From Anadara kagoshimensis (taxonomy: Eukaryota; Mollusca; Bivalvia; Arcoida; Arcidae), in assembly GCA_021292105.1 (NCBI GenBank), contig CM037870.1, positions 18,996,424-19,060,423 on the forward strand: 64,000 nucleotides of DNA, in the 5' to 3' direction. Positions 12,891 to 24,093 of this stretch are shown piece after piece. Below the pieces are notes generated by a model. That model was not told where the DNA came from. It ran no database searches and saw nothing but the letters and a program-made list of their open reading frames with translations. The translations under genes were made by a program, and so were the position numbers. The stretch's first letter is position 1; each line of letters starts with the position of its first letter.

Positions 12891-13258
12891 AAGAGGGAAA
12901 AAATTGATGTTTTAAAACGAGATATAATTATATAAATTTAAGAAATTAATTTTAGATAATTTTATAAAATTATCTAATTATTTTTGTGGAAAATTTTACT
13001 GGTAATTAAAAATATTTTCCATCGTATTACATGGATCATGGATGTCATTAAAATTTTTGCGGGAAATTTTGAATTAAAATTAATTGACAACCAACTCATA
13101 ACGACTAAAATAATGTCTGATTTTCGAAATGAAAAAAAAATGAAATATAGATAATAATTAAAAACAGTATTTTAAAAAATTAATAATATCTGATAATTTA
13201 AGAACGAAAAGATGCGGAATATCCGAAAAATTTAATAGTCTATAACTGTTGCCTTTTT

Positions 13259-13262
13259 CTAA

Positions 13263-13325
<63 letters not shown>

Positions 13326-13326
13326 A
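13259..13326. repeat. (AAAT)n microsatellite
   Basis: About 17 uninterrupted AAAT/TAAA units. Confidence 0.97.
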
Positions 13327-13689
13327 TGTTAACCTCGGATCCAGGAATTGGAAAAGGGGATCTCTTTACAACAGGATCTCTTAGAGCAAAATACGCTAAG
13401 TCTGAACATGACCTAAATGTATTTGATTTTGAATTTTTAAAAAAAAAATTCTCTCACGTTGATTGATTGCGTCATAGTCGAGCGAGACTATTTCACGAGG
13501 CATTACCAGATATTTGTATATGAAATGACATAAATTTTAACTTTGTAGTGCTTCAGGAGGGTTCTTTAACACGCTAAGGCTGTCACCTGCACGACGTGTG
13601 AAAGATAATAATGCTTTATAACATAACTAAAGGATAAGAAACACCAATTTGGCACATATAAGCAATGACGTGTGCGCGAATTCATATAC

Positions 13690-13711
13690 ATGTGTGTGTG
13701 TGTGTGTGTGT

Positions 13712-13756
<45 letters not shown>
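13690..13756. repeat. (TG)n-(GA)n compound microsatellite
   Basis: Alternating TG followed after a short GAGAAAGA junction by about 20 GA units. Confidence 0.97.
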
Positions 13757-13759
<3 letters not shown>

Positions 13760-13789
13760 CAACGCCCCATTCAAGATTCTATCATTTAT

Positions 13790-13955
13790 ATCTAGATCTA
13801 GGCGGTCAGTTCTGGAATGATTAAGGAAAACGGAGTGCCTTGAGAAAACCACCCATCTTCGACAAGCAAGCCCAGATAAAAGGATCTCCCCAATCAGATT
13901 CGAACCTAGAAAGTGACAGGCGTCTTAGACCACTCGGCCACAGAGACACCCGGTG
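13790..13955 (-). mobile_element. SINE-B with well preserved tRNA-like head
   Basis: Read on the minus strand the head is GTGGCCGAGTGGTCTAAGAC (a textbook A box of a Ser/Leu-type tRNA), and B box GGTTCGAATCTGA follows. The body has the family block CTCAAGGCACTCCG and the GATCTAGA-like end of the plus-strand sequence. CpGs are intact. Confidence 0.85.
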
Positions 13956-14167
13956 GGGAACGGGGTGGGTGGGGTGGTGGTGGTGGTTTAAGAATACACC
14001 AAGAAACATGAATATGTAACTAATTACACAATCTTTAAAAATGGAAAGGTAAAGAATTAACTTGAAGAGGTTAGACGTTATATAACAATATGGACAAGTG
14101 AGAATGGTTTAACACATGTAAAGACTTTTAATCTCATTATTTGACAAAGTTATGTATAACAAGTCGC

Positions 14168-14395
14168 AGTGATCCCCTACCGGCAGGTTCTTTTTGTGAT
14201 TTGCAATTATGTTCAAAGGGTCATAACTCAGAGGAAAATGAGCAAACCATCTCGGATTAACGATATGCGCATCTCCTATCTATGTTGATACTTTGCACCA
14301 AGTTTCGTGAAATAATGCTTCATAGTTTTGGAGAATTAGCGCAGACGAGAATGTCGGACGGACTGAAGGACGGGGGATTCGCAAGGCGGGGATAA
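14168..14395 (+). repeat. Dispersed repeat family D
   Basis: The core TTTGCACCAAGTTTCGTGAA and CTTCATAGTTTTGGAGAAT is followed by GACGGACTGAAGGACGG. The same block recurs at 21455-21675, 47815-48010 and 63085-63270. There is no coding frame; it is probably the tail of a retroelement. Confidence 0.7.
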
Positions 14396-14744
14396 AAAAA
14401 TCTTTAAGACTGAAAAAATGACCCGTCTTTTATGGCCTAGTCAAGTTAATGTACCATTTGTTGGACTTCTTTTGTACTCCTTGATCTCACCTTAAAAAAA
14501 TGAAAAATTGTTTTCTTTACGGAAATTATGAAATTAAATCCGTCCAAAATCTCTTTGAGTGCTTGGTATCTGTGCTACCGAGAAGATTTTTTTTTTAATT
14601 TTGGCATGTGTTATTTTTGATATTCTAATGGATCATAATTTTCAGGTGATATTTTTGAAAGAACATTTATTTATTCAAAAATATCACAAATATATTTTCA
14701 ATATTACCCCCATCATACTTGGCGGCTGATATACGGATCAACTG

Positions 14745-14965
14745 GAGTGGACGCCAGTCAAGATGTTTTCACTTATATCTAGACAGTAAGTTCATTGATG
14801 GTGGAGGAAACCGGAGTGCCCAGAGAAAACCTCCGACATCCGAGAAGGCGATCGGCGGCAAACCTTCTTGCACTAGGATCTGTCCCGGACGGGATTCGAT
14901 TCTAGATAGTAAGGGGTGCTGTGACCAGTGAGCGCGGGTTAGATCATTTGGCAACCGAGGCCCCG
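14745..14965 (-). mobile_element. SINE-B copy
   Basis: Minus strand: a head GGGGCCTCGGTTGCCAAATG, B-box-like GAATCGAATCCCG, then the family body seen on plus as GGTGGAGGAAACCGGAGTGC. The two short open frames overlapping it are SINE shadows. Confidence 0.8.
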
Positions 14966-15469
14966 CGATGTAAGGAAGGAGCTCTTTTTAAGAATATGAA
15001 TGTTGGGTCCTAAAATAGGACACTACAGTCAAAGGGAGGTAACCCCCATAACAGGGTAATTTGCTTGATGTTACAGTATGCTAGGTACATATTATATAGC
15101 TTCAAATGTATGCCTATATAACTATACAATTTCATGTATATATAAAAGGACAATGCTTTCATATAATGATTTTGTTGTTACTATGGAAACAGAAACAGAT
15201 TATTGTCGCTCTCATTAGCGACCAATTCCTTTTAATTTGATATTCGGATTAAAAACCAGAAACATTGTTTGATATTTTACGGCAATAGTGACTGATCACG
15301 ACTCATTGTGTACATGGCGAGGACAAACTAAGTCATCGGTAAGTCACGGCTAAACAAATGATTAAAAAATAATGTCAATCGGGTTCAAAAACTGGTATCA
15401 AAATGGCATATGTACAGGGCACGTGCTATTTGACGTATAAACGGTTTCTTATCCCCAGAAGCAGAGACT

Positions 15470-15640
15470 CGATGACCTGGTGGTCGAAAGCGCGAACTTA
15501 CGGATCACGACCACAGCACCTCCAACCGGCCTAGGTTCGAATCCAACTCGGGACATATCCTTATGGGATAAAGATTGTCGGTGGGTTTCTCTAGGCACGC
15601 CAGTTTCCTCCGCTGTCCCGAACTACATAGGGATAGCCAG
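15470..15640 (+). mobile_element. SINE-B head copy
   Basis: The head GACCTGGTGGTCGAAAGCGC with B box AGGTTCGAATCCAAC is followed by GTGGGTTTCTCTAGGCACGC and CCAGTTTCCTCCGCTGTC. CpG-rich. Confidence 0.75.
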
Positions 15641-15701
15641 GTGTGCAGCTCGACATATATGCCGAGCTATCTGCTGTATGTATGTATACGTATGTAGTTA
15701 A

Positions 15702-15970
15702 AATGAATGTTGCTTAACGCCACATCAGCATTTTTTCTGCTATTCGCGACAAGAACTATTTTATTAATCTATGAACAAGTTCGTGTATGCATGTGAAGTG
15801 CGAGTGTGTTTTATGGTCTGCCTTGTACTAGCGCGCACTCAGGGCGATTTTAACGTGTCAGTACACCGCAGACACTTTCCCACATGTGGTCTGAGCATTG
15901 CTCGAACTCACAGCGGTGAGAGACTCTGTATTCGTAGAATGACGTCTTATCCATTAGGCCACCGCGGCCT
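15702..15970 (-). mobile_element. SINE-C (tRNA-Arg-like head), truncated inside
   Basis: On the minus strand the head reads GGCCGCGGTGGCCTAATGGA and continues to a GAGTTCGAGCAATG B box. The tail is the family end GCAACATTC (plus: GAATGTTGCTTAACGCC). Other copies are at 18809 and 46957 (plus) and 41211 (minus). Confidence 0.85.
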
Positions 15971-16662
15971 CTTAACGGACAGAAGGGGTCGGGTGGCTAA
16001 GACCTGTTTTCACAGATGGTGACGCAGGTGGAACTATCAGTATGACATAAGTGAATTCGAACATTACACTTAGGGGCTTGACTGTGGGAGGGATTTCCCA
16101 CATTCTATACCTCACAGCGGGACTATAGCACCAAAAGGTATGAAAGCTGGGTTACATGACTTAGTAAAATGCAGTTTTAACATTTTACCTTTGTCTGAAA
16201 TTCAATTAAATTACGTAGATGATGAAAACTGTTGGCAGAGTTTCCCGATTTATCTTAGCTATCGTAGGTGTCGTCGTTGGAGTAGGCATAAACTAGTCCC
16301 CCGGGGTAGTCCTTACAAGTAAATCATAGCGAGTCGTTGACACGTTCAAAAATATCGAACGTATTTTTATGTAAGCGGTTTTATTTTGCAATACAGACCT
16401 GTCCAGAGTTTAACAATGAGCTAACGATTAAAGAGTCACAGCTCGGCTATCGAGGGGATAATTTGTTGCCGAGAGGCTACAGAGAAATAAATTGTATCTG
16501 CCAAGATATACCTAACGAGGGGTCGAGATGAAATGCCGATTCGACACTTATTCGTAAGGTTAGTGTTTAACTTTCGACAGGTCTGTACTGTAATGTCAGG
16601 GCTCCAATTTTAAACCAAATTGTAAATCTAGGGTTATCTGCCTTTGACGACACGACAATAAT

Positions 16663-16945
16663 TGATTGATCGATTGATATTCCCCACGTCAAGAATATTT
16701 AACTTATATCGATGAATCACCAGCTATAGGTGACGTTGCAGAAATTTTAACCTTTGCAAGATTCTTTCACGTACCACACCTGTCGTGACAAGGGTATCGG
16801 TTTTTAGGTTTCTTTGGAAGGACCCTTTCATTTCTAAGTACTTGTCGAAGTAACATTCAATTTTAGTCTTGGTGAGACCCGTGCGGGGTTCGAACCCACA
16901 ACCTCTAACATTCGAAGCGAGAGTGACATGACTAGGTCACTGGCA
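16663..16945 (-). mobile_element. SINE-A copy, CpG-retaining
   Basis: Landmarks are TGATTGATCGATTGATATTC, CACCAGCTATAGGTGACGTT, GTCTTGGTGAGACCCGTGCG and GGTTCGAACCCACAACCTC. The B box is intact. Confidence 0.8.
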
Positions 16946-16984
16946 TAACTTCAGAGTATAATGATGGTGTGTACACTAGTGCCC

Positions 16985-17215
16985 CACCTGTTTCGCGGGG
17001 ATTTGGTGGTTGAGTGATCATATGCTTTCAGATCAAAGCGCCACTCACAGTCTAGGTTTGAATCTCACTCGGGACAGGCCCTAGTCTGAGAAAGCTTTAC
17101 AGTTAGTTTGCCGACGGTCGGCAGTTATCCCAGTACACTCCGGTTTCCCCCACCATAACTGACCGCCGCGATATAAGTGAATTAATCTTGACTGGGGCGT
17201 AAAACTCCATTACTC
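16985..17215 (+). mobile_element. SINE-B, full length
   Basis: Head TTGGTGGTTGAGTGATCATA, B box GGTTTGAATCTCACTC, then GAGAAAGCTTTACAGTTAGT, CACTCCGGTTTCCCCCACCA and the tail CTTGACTGGGGCGTAAAACT. This is the best complete copy of the family in the window. Confidence 0.85.
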
Positions 17216-17239
17216 CAGCCGACTCCACAACGCTTAGCG

Positions 17240-17520
17240 ACGTTAACGTTGTACCCGCCGCCGGTCGTTATGCGTTTGCGTCTTCCAAAACAAAAGAATT
17301 TCAACAGGGGAGATAACTGCAAACCAGTTAAATACTTGGTGTGCTGTATATAGTTGAATATACAAGATTTTGCACCTAAAAAAGATATACCGGTATACTC
17401 TTGGCGACGTTGACGCCACCGTCATGCGCTTTCACCTCCTAAAATAAAAGAATTTCGACAAGGGAAATCACTCCATCCAGTGAACAAATCAGTGATTTTG
17501 CAGCTGAAAAAGATGTACTT
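17240..17520. repeat. Twofold diverged tandem repeat
   Basis: Two related blocks share GACGTTAACG/GACGTTGACG, a CCGCCGGTCGTTATGCGTTT/CCACCGTCATGCGCTTT segment, AAAGAATTTC..ACA and AAAAAGATAT/AAAAAGATGT, spaced about 170 bp apart. No frame is present. Confidence 0.6.
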
Positions 17521-18289
17521 AACAACAAGCAATGAAACCAAGACTAATAACACAGAAAAAAACAAATATTCACGACTGATAAAATGATATCCTGATTATT
17601 AACCTGTAAATGAAAAGGTCACATTTAACCAGTCTGACATTTGACATTTAAAGAATAATAAATCTGTTGGTTTTTTGTTTGAAATTGAAGGCATTTGATC
17701 GGCTAATATACACTTTGTGTAATTACTGAAACTAATGGTTCTGAAAAACACGACACAGATAATGTGAAACTGTGATACAACACGGGTTGACATATAGCCA
17801 TCCGTACCGGGAAGGGGGGGGGGGGTGATCAGTAACATCAACACAGTAATAAAATAGTCTTACACTAATCAATAGTATAATGATTACTGTATCCGTCTTC
17901 TTTGTGTTTTAATACTGACAAACTCATTACTCAGACGGATATTTATTCTTCAATGTTATAGTTTATCTGTGAAAAGAATAGGTTAAGGACAGTATAGAGG
18001 CCCACAATAACAGCAATGCTCACCTGGCACAATGGAAGCGACGCGCGGCTGCTTAAAAACAACGTCCGTTTGTTTTAACACTATCTGATATTGTTATCTG
18101 TTTAAGAATAAAGTAAATGCTCTTAAAATTACAATGTTCACCTGATACAAATCGAAACCTTTTAAATTCCTGACTTTGGACAGACAATCGGATCAAATGT
18201 GAAATGGTGTGATTACAGTACTATTGGACTCAAATCTTTCCAGTCATTTAAATACAATACAGGCCCGTCGAAAGTTTGACACTAAGATA

Positions 18290-18460
18290 ACGAGGCAGTG
18301 TGCAGGTAGGGTTCTTTCCCACGACTTTCATTTCTGAATGCCGAGTGATTGGCGAAAAATAGTAACTACCTATTTTCAAGTCTTTCTCAGACCCGGTCGG
18401 GATTCGAACCCACCACCTCTCACATACGAATCGAGCACTCTATCCCTGAGTAACCGTAGT
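18290..18460 (-). mobile_element. SINE-A fragment
   Basis: It carries the GTGTGCAGGTAGGGTTC block, TTTTCAAGTCTTTCTCAGAC and the B box GGGATTCGAACCCACCA with GAGCACTCTATCC. Confidence 0.75.
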
Positions 18461-18517
18461 GGCTCATCTTTGATTTTTAGGAAAAGTGTAAAAAAAAAGT
18501 GGGAATTTTTTTTTTAA

Positions 18518-18724
18518 TACTGTAAACGTATTTATTTTCTCGGTGTACTAATTTTCGCTTATTTAGCGGTCGTTTGTTTTGCGCGAAAATAAATACCAAG
18601 CCAAAATTATATTATGCTTGTTGTGTTATTATTTCAAAAAACGCGAAAATTTAACTACGCGTATATGTCTAAATGTCTTATACCGCGAAAATAAATACAC
18701 GCGAAATTAAATACGTTTACAGTA
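18518..18724. mobile_element. MITE family E, CpG-intact copy
   Basis: A 207-bp element with TACTGTAAACGTATTT and, inverted, AATACGTTTACAGTA ends. It is rich in intact CGCG motifs (ATACCGCGAAAATAAATACA). It is the reference copy for the decayed element at 1058. Confidence 0.9.
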
Positions 18725-18808
18725 CACTGAAAAACGTCAATTTAACGGGAAAACACGTAAGCGTTATCAGAATGATGTTTCCAAACTCAATTTTGGAAAT
18801 ATTTTACA

Positions 18809-19170
18809 GGCCGCGCTGGCCTAATGGATAAGACGTCAGTCTTCAAATCCAGGGTCTCTCGCCGCTGTGAGTTCGAGTTCGAGTTCCGCTCGGACCACAT
18901 ATGGGAAAGTGAATTTTCCTTGTCGTTAGAGCCTTTACTGATATACCTGGTATCAGTATAATGGACTGGAGGAGTGGTACGCTTGTCTGTGGCGTACTGA
19001 CTCTGTGAACTTGTACGTTAAAGTCACCCTGAGTGCGCGCTAATACAAGGCAAACCATACAACACACTCGCATTTTACATGCATACACGAAATTGTTCAT
19101 AGATTAATCCATAGAGGTCTCGTCGCGAATAGCTGAACAATTGCTGATGCGATGTTAAGCAACATTCAAC
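18809..19170 (+). mobile_element. SINE-C, full length
   Basis: The head GGCCGCGCTGGCCTAATGGA TAAGACGTC closely resembles an arginine tRNA, with GAGTTCGAGTT B-box region, and is followed by an internal region with GGTATCAGTATAATGGAC. The tail is GATGTTAAGCAACATTCAAC CAACCAA. The 85-codon minus frame across it is a SINE shadow. Confidence 0.85.
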
Positions 19171-19402
19171 CAACCAAACTAAATTTTGTCAAGATATTCA
19201 GTCTTTGTTGTTACAATTAGTTTTAAACATGGATCATTGTGTAAATACAATGCAGTTACATTTTGAGTACAGGTATCATGATGACGCCAGTGTACTTTTA
19301 TCTAGACGTAATAATACTGTAATTAAGCATATTTTCCGTTAAACCTAAATTATATCATTACTACATGTCCTTTTTAGCAATTACGCACAATTTAATCATT
19401 AC

Positions 19403-19632
19403 TATAGGCAAACAACATTGACCTGTCCGTTTAACCATTCATTATGAATATTCATAAAGAAGGATCCACCCAATAAATGGGTAGTAGTAGGATTCGCAGT
19501 TAGGGCCCTTGATTAGTGTTCACATTATGTAGACAAAATAAGCCAACGTGAATCCTCTACATAAAAGCAATCGCCCATAATAAATATTTAAATTAAAAGG
19601 TCAAGCGGACAGGTCACAGTTGTTTACCTATA
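19403..19632. mobile_element. MITE family G (TATAGGCAAACAAC ends), copy 1
   Basis: A 230-bp element. The left end TATAGGCAAACAACATTGAC is mirrored on the right by an inverted GTTGTTTACCTATA, and both ends include CTGTCCG. It is flanked by TA, fitting a Tc1/mariner-type target. Copies 2 and 3 lie at 29404 and 32814. Confidence 0.85.
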
Positions 19633-19858
19633 CAATGGCGCCCTTTATTGTTTAATTTCATCATTATCAACCACAAGTGTGATAATTAGGACCGGTATAG
19701 TGACAAAAACGTCAAACAAGTTTTATTTCGCCTACACGCATGCGATTGTATTAAAAGTACTCACCATCAAGAAATTAGTCCAAAATTTCTGAGCAAAATT
19801 GCCCTAAGCACAATAAGAGCTAATCATTAATTAACCCATAAGTTAGCGCAATGATATA

Positions 19859-20106
19859 CAGTCCAACCTGCCTTAAAGATCACCTCTATATGGAAAGACA
19901 ACTGCTTATAAAGACCAGTAGAATCCTATCCCAATTGTTCTTTATCGATATCATTTGAACGTGTATGTAAAGGCCAGTAGCATTGTACCCCAATTGTTCT
20001 TTATTCATATTATTTGAACCTGTGTGTAAAGGCCACCTGCCCATAAGGGCCACTTAAAATTACGTGTTTCTTTGGATGGCCTTTATAGACAGGTTTGACA
20101 GACTGT
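19859..20106. mobile_element. MITE family P, copy abutting the 97-bp satellite
   Basis: The ends are ACAGTCCAACCTGCCTTAAA and, inverted, TTTATAGACAGGTTTGACAG. An internal motif CCCAATTGTTCTTTA is repeated. Its right end touches the start of the satellite. Confidence 0.75.
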
Positions 20107-21146
20107 ATGATAGTTCAATCAATGAATTTTTGTGCAACTGGGCCCTGGGCAATGACACGAAGGTAAAACGCGTTTCGTCTGAAGGTAGATTTCCAGGAAG
20201 GACCATATCATCACTGACCACCACAAAATCACGGGCAATGACACAAAGGTAAAACGCGTTTCGTCTGCATATAGATTACCAGGAATCGTGTCTGAAGGAC
20301 CATGTCATCACTGACCACAACAAAATCACGGGCAATGACACAAAGGTAAAAGGCGTTTCGTCTGCATATAGATTACCAGGAATCATGTCTGAAGAATCAG
20401 GTCATCACTGACCACTACAAAATCACGGACAATGACACAAAAAGGTAAAACGCGTTTCGTCTGCATATAGATTACCAGGAATCATGTATGAAGGGCCATG
20501 TCATCACTGACCACCACAAAATCACGGGCAATGACACGAAGGTAAAACGCGTTTCGTCTGAAGGTAGATATCCAGGAATCGTGTATGAAGGACCATGTCA
20601 TCACTGACCACCACAAAATCACGGGCAATGACACGAAGGTAAAACGCGTTTCGTCTGCATATAGATTACCAGGAATCGTGTCTGAAGGACCATGTCATCA
20701 CTGACCACCACAAAATCACGGGCAATGACACGAAGGTAAAACGCGTTTCATCTGAAGGTAGATATCCAGGAATCGTGTATGAAGGACCATGTCATCACTG
20801 ACCACCACAAAATCACGGGCAATGACACGAAGGTAAAACGCGTTTCGTCTGAAGGTAGATATCCAGGAATCGTGTATGAAGGACCATGTCATCACTGACC
20901 ACCACAAAATCACGGGCAATGACACGAAGGTAAAACGCGTTTCGTCTGAAGGTAGATTTCTAGGATTCGTGTATGAAGGACCATGTCATCACTGACCACC
21001 ACAAAATCACGGGCAATGACACAAAGGTAAAACGCGTTTCGTCTGCATATAGATTACCAGGAATCGTGTCTGAAGGGCCATGTCATCACTGACCACCACA
21101 AAATCACGGGCAATGACACAAAGGTAAAGCGTTTCGTCTACATATA
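20107..21146. repeat. 97-bp satellite array, about 10.5 units
   Basis: Units starting GGGCAATGACAC occur at 20147, 20233, 20330, 20427 (GGACAATGACAC), 20526, 20623, 20720, 20817, 20914, 21011 and 21108. The spacing is 97 bp apart from the first two intervals and one 99. Each unit has AAACGCGTTTCGTC (a perfect 10-bp palindrome AAACGCGTTT in most) and CATCACTGACCACCACAAAA. Two sub-types alternate irregularly, with GCATATAGATTACC or GAAGGTAGAT. Diverged units continue at about 21290-21445, 23030-23096 and 23336-23480. Confidence 0.95.
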
Positions 21147-21294
21147 CGGTCAAACGTGTCTATAAAAGTGGCTTTATAGGCAGGTGACACTTATATCCAG
21201 GTTAAAAATATGAGTAAAGAGCAATAGTTATAAAATTGTACTGGCAGGTGGCCCTTATATTGAGGTGGCCTTTAAAACAGTTTTGACTGTAGAT
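21147..21294. mobile_element. MITE family P inside the satellite
   Basis: The ends are ACGGTCAAACGTGTCTATAA and, inverted, CAGTTTTGACTGTAG. Satellite sequence resumes at once on the right (TAGATTTCTAGGAGTTGTG), so it interrupts a satellite monomer. Confidence 0.75.
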
Positions 21295-21454
21295 TTCTAG
21301 GAGTTGTGTGAAGGACCATGTCATTACTGAGCATCACATTACTAGATGGAAATATCAGGGCAATATTTTCGTCTACATTTTTATTTCCAGGAATCATGTC
21401 TGAAGGACCATGTCATTACTAACCATCACAAAATTAGGACAGTGACACAATTAC

Positions 21455-21675
21455 AAGCAAATTCTGAGAATAGGATCCCCTGCCTACATTTTGTGATCTG
21501 TACTAATATTGTCAAAGGGCAATAACTCTCAGGAAAATTAAGAAGACAATTCGGGTTATTGATTTGTGCATCTTCTATCAATGCTGATGCTTTGCACCAA
21601 GTTTCGAGTAATAGTGATTCATACCCCAGACAAGAATTTGTGGACGAACGGACGGCAACTCGAATTAAATATACC
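21455..21675 (+). repeat. Dispersed repeat family D copy
   Basis: It shares GGCAATAACTCTCAGGAAAA, TGATGCTTTGCACCAAGTTT and GACGAACGGACGGCAACTC with the copy at 14168. Confidence 0.65.
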
Positions 21676-21828
21676 ATTCTTTCTTCGAAAGGCGGAAGAT
21701 AATAAAACCTCTTTCGCCTATACGAGGATCATTCATTTAATTTTGTCACAAAGCCCCCAAAACAAAACAAAACATAGTTTTTAAATTAATTTTTATTTCA
21801 ACCCGTCAAAATATTCCCCCTTAACAGA

Positions 21829-22860
21829 TATACACTTTTTAGTCTCGGTATTCAACTCTGGAAAGCGGCAAAGTAGTCTCCCTTAGATATATGTTTCAAA
21901 CACTGATATATCGCACAACCCAATGGACTTCTCGTTTGATATTTCTTAACAGACAACAATTTTCTTTAATTTTGGAAACAAGAAAAAATCACAGGGACTT
22001 AGATGAGGTAAAAATACTGGGTGATTCAAAACAATCACTTTGTGTTTATTTAAAAAATCCATTACAATTTTACCCTTGTGATGTACATCATTTACATGAG
22101 GCAAATGAATCCCTGCAATAATTGTTTTACGACGCCTCTGCTGAAAAAATTTGTGCAGGACACATTGCTTGTAAAATTCACCAGTCACAAATTTGCCAGC
22201 TGGAGTAGACATCTGAACAACAGGTCCATTGGAATTAAAAATTTTACGTACAGAACCTATATAGTGCTTTTGTTTCTTTTGGCAACAACAGGGCGTTTTC
22301 ATTTTTTGTTCGCCACTGCTTATTGTCAGCACGCCTTAGGCGTTTAAACATGTAAACCCAAGTTGCATCGCCCGTTAGAAGAGTGGAAAATTTCCTTCTA
22401 TCACAATTTTGAAACATTTTTCAATTTTCTAGAGAACATTTAATTTTGGCACCCTTCTGTTCATTAGTCAATAAATGTGGTAACCACCTTGCACAAATCT
22501 TTAGTAGACCTTAATGTTTTGTCAGAATTTAATGAACACTCCCTTGTGAAATCTGTAAGAACTCAGCTATCTCCTATGCTTAATATCTTGCAACTTCATT
22601 TATTAGATCCTGCACAGATTGAATGTTTTGGTCAAGGATGTCTTCGGCTGTCCAGGACGGGGGTCATCTTTGACATCAGATTTACCCCCTTCAAATATTT
22701 TAACCATTTAAAAACTGTTCTCATTGTCAAAATAGTATATCCAAAAAAATTACACAATTCAGAAAATATATCCTTGCCTGGTATTTTCAATGTTCTGCGG
22801 CTTTTTGTGTAGTTTCTACTTTCAACCTTATTAAAACCTTTCATTTTGACCCGTGAAATA
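21829..22860 (-). pseudogene. Mariner-type transposase relic
   Basis: Minus-strand frames together give a decayed IS630/mariner transposase. A piece around 22700-22840 resembles the amino-terminal helix-turn-helix region. GDATWVYMF near 22370 matches the first catalytic Asp motif (GDETW). HPVFLPHLSPCDFFLFPKLKK (ending near 21950) matches the HPPYSPDLAPSDFFLFPKLK-type block with the last catalytic Asp. The segment where the middle Asp should be reads AGIHLPHVND and has lost the usual DNA. Several frameshifts and stops separate the pieces, so it cannot encode an active enzyme. It sits inside the diverged part of the satellite. Confidence 0.85.
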
Positions 22861-23096
22861 TACCAGTGTATATGACTGTACCAGTTTCAAATGTTTATAG
22901 CTCGTGATATTCTTCATCAAATTTACTGGGGTTTGGACTGTTATATTCGGATTTTTTTAAAGTTGTTATTCATATGGATTTATTGAAGTATATCGATGAA
23001 GAATATATGGAATGGCATAAGTGACAGAATTAAATGAATGACCCTCGTATGTAGATTTCTAGATTTCTTTCCAGAAATCGTGTATTAGTAAGGACC

Positions 23097-23335
23097 CAGG
23101 AGCGGATCCAGGATTTTTTTAAAAGGGGGGGGGGGGGTGATAATTACTAGTATATCAATGCTAGGTGCGAGCTTCCAGAGACGTGGGGTTTAGTAAACGC
23201 GATCCGGAACAACACGTATACAGAAATGGGTTGTTACATTTACACATGGGAGTCACATCAGTCAATAGCTCTCTCTCTCTTTCTCTCTCTCTCTCTTAAA
23301 TTTTTCAAAGGGGGAGGGGGGTAAATCCGCCACTG
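23097..23335. mobile_element. MITE inserted in the satellite (CAGNNGCGGAT ends)
   Basis: The ends are CAGGAGCGGATCCAGG and, inverted, TAAATCCGCCACTG. Both sides carry GGACC (23092-23096 and 23336-23340), which occurs once in the uninterrupted satellite (GAAGGACCATG). It therefore looks like a target duplication of at least five bases. The inside holds a G13 run (23127-23139) and a (CT)n tract (23265-23296). The ends resemble hAT-type elements. Confidence 0.75.
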
Positions 23336-24093
23336 GGACCATTTTATTATTGACCACCACTAAAAATATAACAATGACCAAGATAAAACGTCTTTCGGCT
23401 ACATGTAGATTTCCAAGATTCCTGAACTCGCGAATTACCGTGTCAAAACTGTCAATGGTAATAACAGGGCAATTACACAAAGGTGACGCGTGTTGTATCT
23501 TCACACATGTATATGAACTAGAATTGAGAAAATCGTTCAAAAGCTGTTGTTTGAGAACTATTTTAATCGTATGGACAAAGCATATACTCTCGGCCGTTAA
23601 CCGCGTTTCATATAACACCTTAAGGTGGGCGTATCATTTCCTTGCTGCATGCAAATCTATACTGAATGCCGCAGACATAATTATAACAATTATTTTGCTG
23701 AAAAGCCGAGTTATCTGCATTTAAGATGGTAAGACATTTTATAAATATTGCTTCCATCGTAACAATGTCTTACTACCATTAAGACAGATAATTCGGCCTA
23801 TTGTGCTGGATGCTGATTCACCCTTGGTACTGGGCAATTAGCTGATAATCCCTATCATGTTAGCAAAAAACATCCACAGTAACCGAATGACATTTACAAC
23901 TAGAAAACGCGTGGTAGTGGCTTTCACAAAGGCTACAGGTGTATATGAACAGGTAGATTTTGTTTTCCAATGATATATCATTATATATCCTTAAAATAGC
24001 CAAGCCATAGCGCTTAAATCGTCTTACTGCTTACTCTTAAAAACCGTCTCCACATAATTTCATTAGAAATCCTAAAAGAAACCAAGGTTTGTA

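Larger units (their letters stand above)
12891..13800. other. Promoter-distal spacer with three microsatellites
   Basis: An AT-rich spacer containing (AAAT)17 at 13259-13326, then (TG)n at about 13690-13711 joined to (GA)n at 13718-13756. I see no coding exon. CpG dinucleotides are common compared with the genes on either side. Confidence 0.8.

Noticed and set aside
13900-13955. tRNA-like sequence GTGGCCGAGTGGTCTAAGAC with a good B box (minus strand)
   Set aside because: No acceptor-stem pairing is evident and the sequence continues into a SINE-B body, so it is a SINE promoter, not a tRNA gene. The same applies to the heads at 15480, 16990, 18809, 25320 and 30350.
20147-21146. Regularly spaced repeats that could be mistaken for a CRISPR array
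   Set aside because: The full 97-bp unit is repeated without unique spacers, in a eukaryotic genome. It is a satellite.
21946-22332. Active mariner transposase
   Set aside because: The frame is broken in several places and the middle catalytic Asp block is lost.
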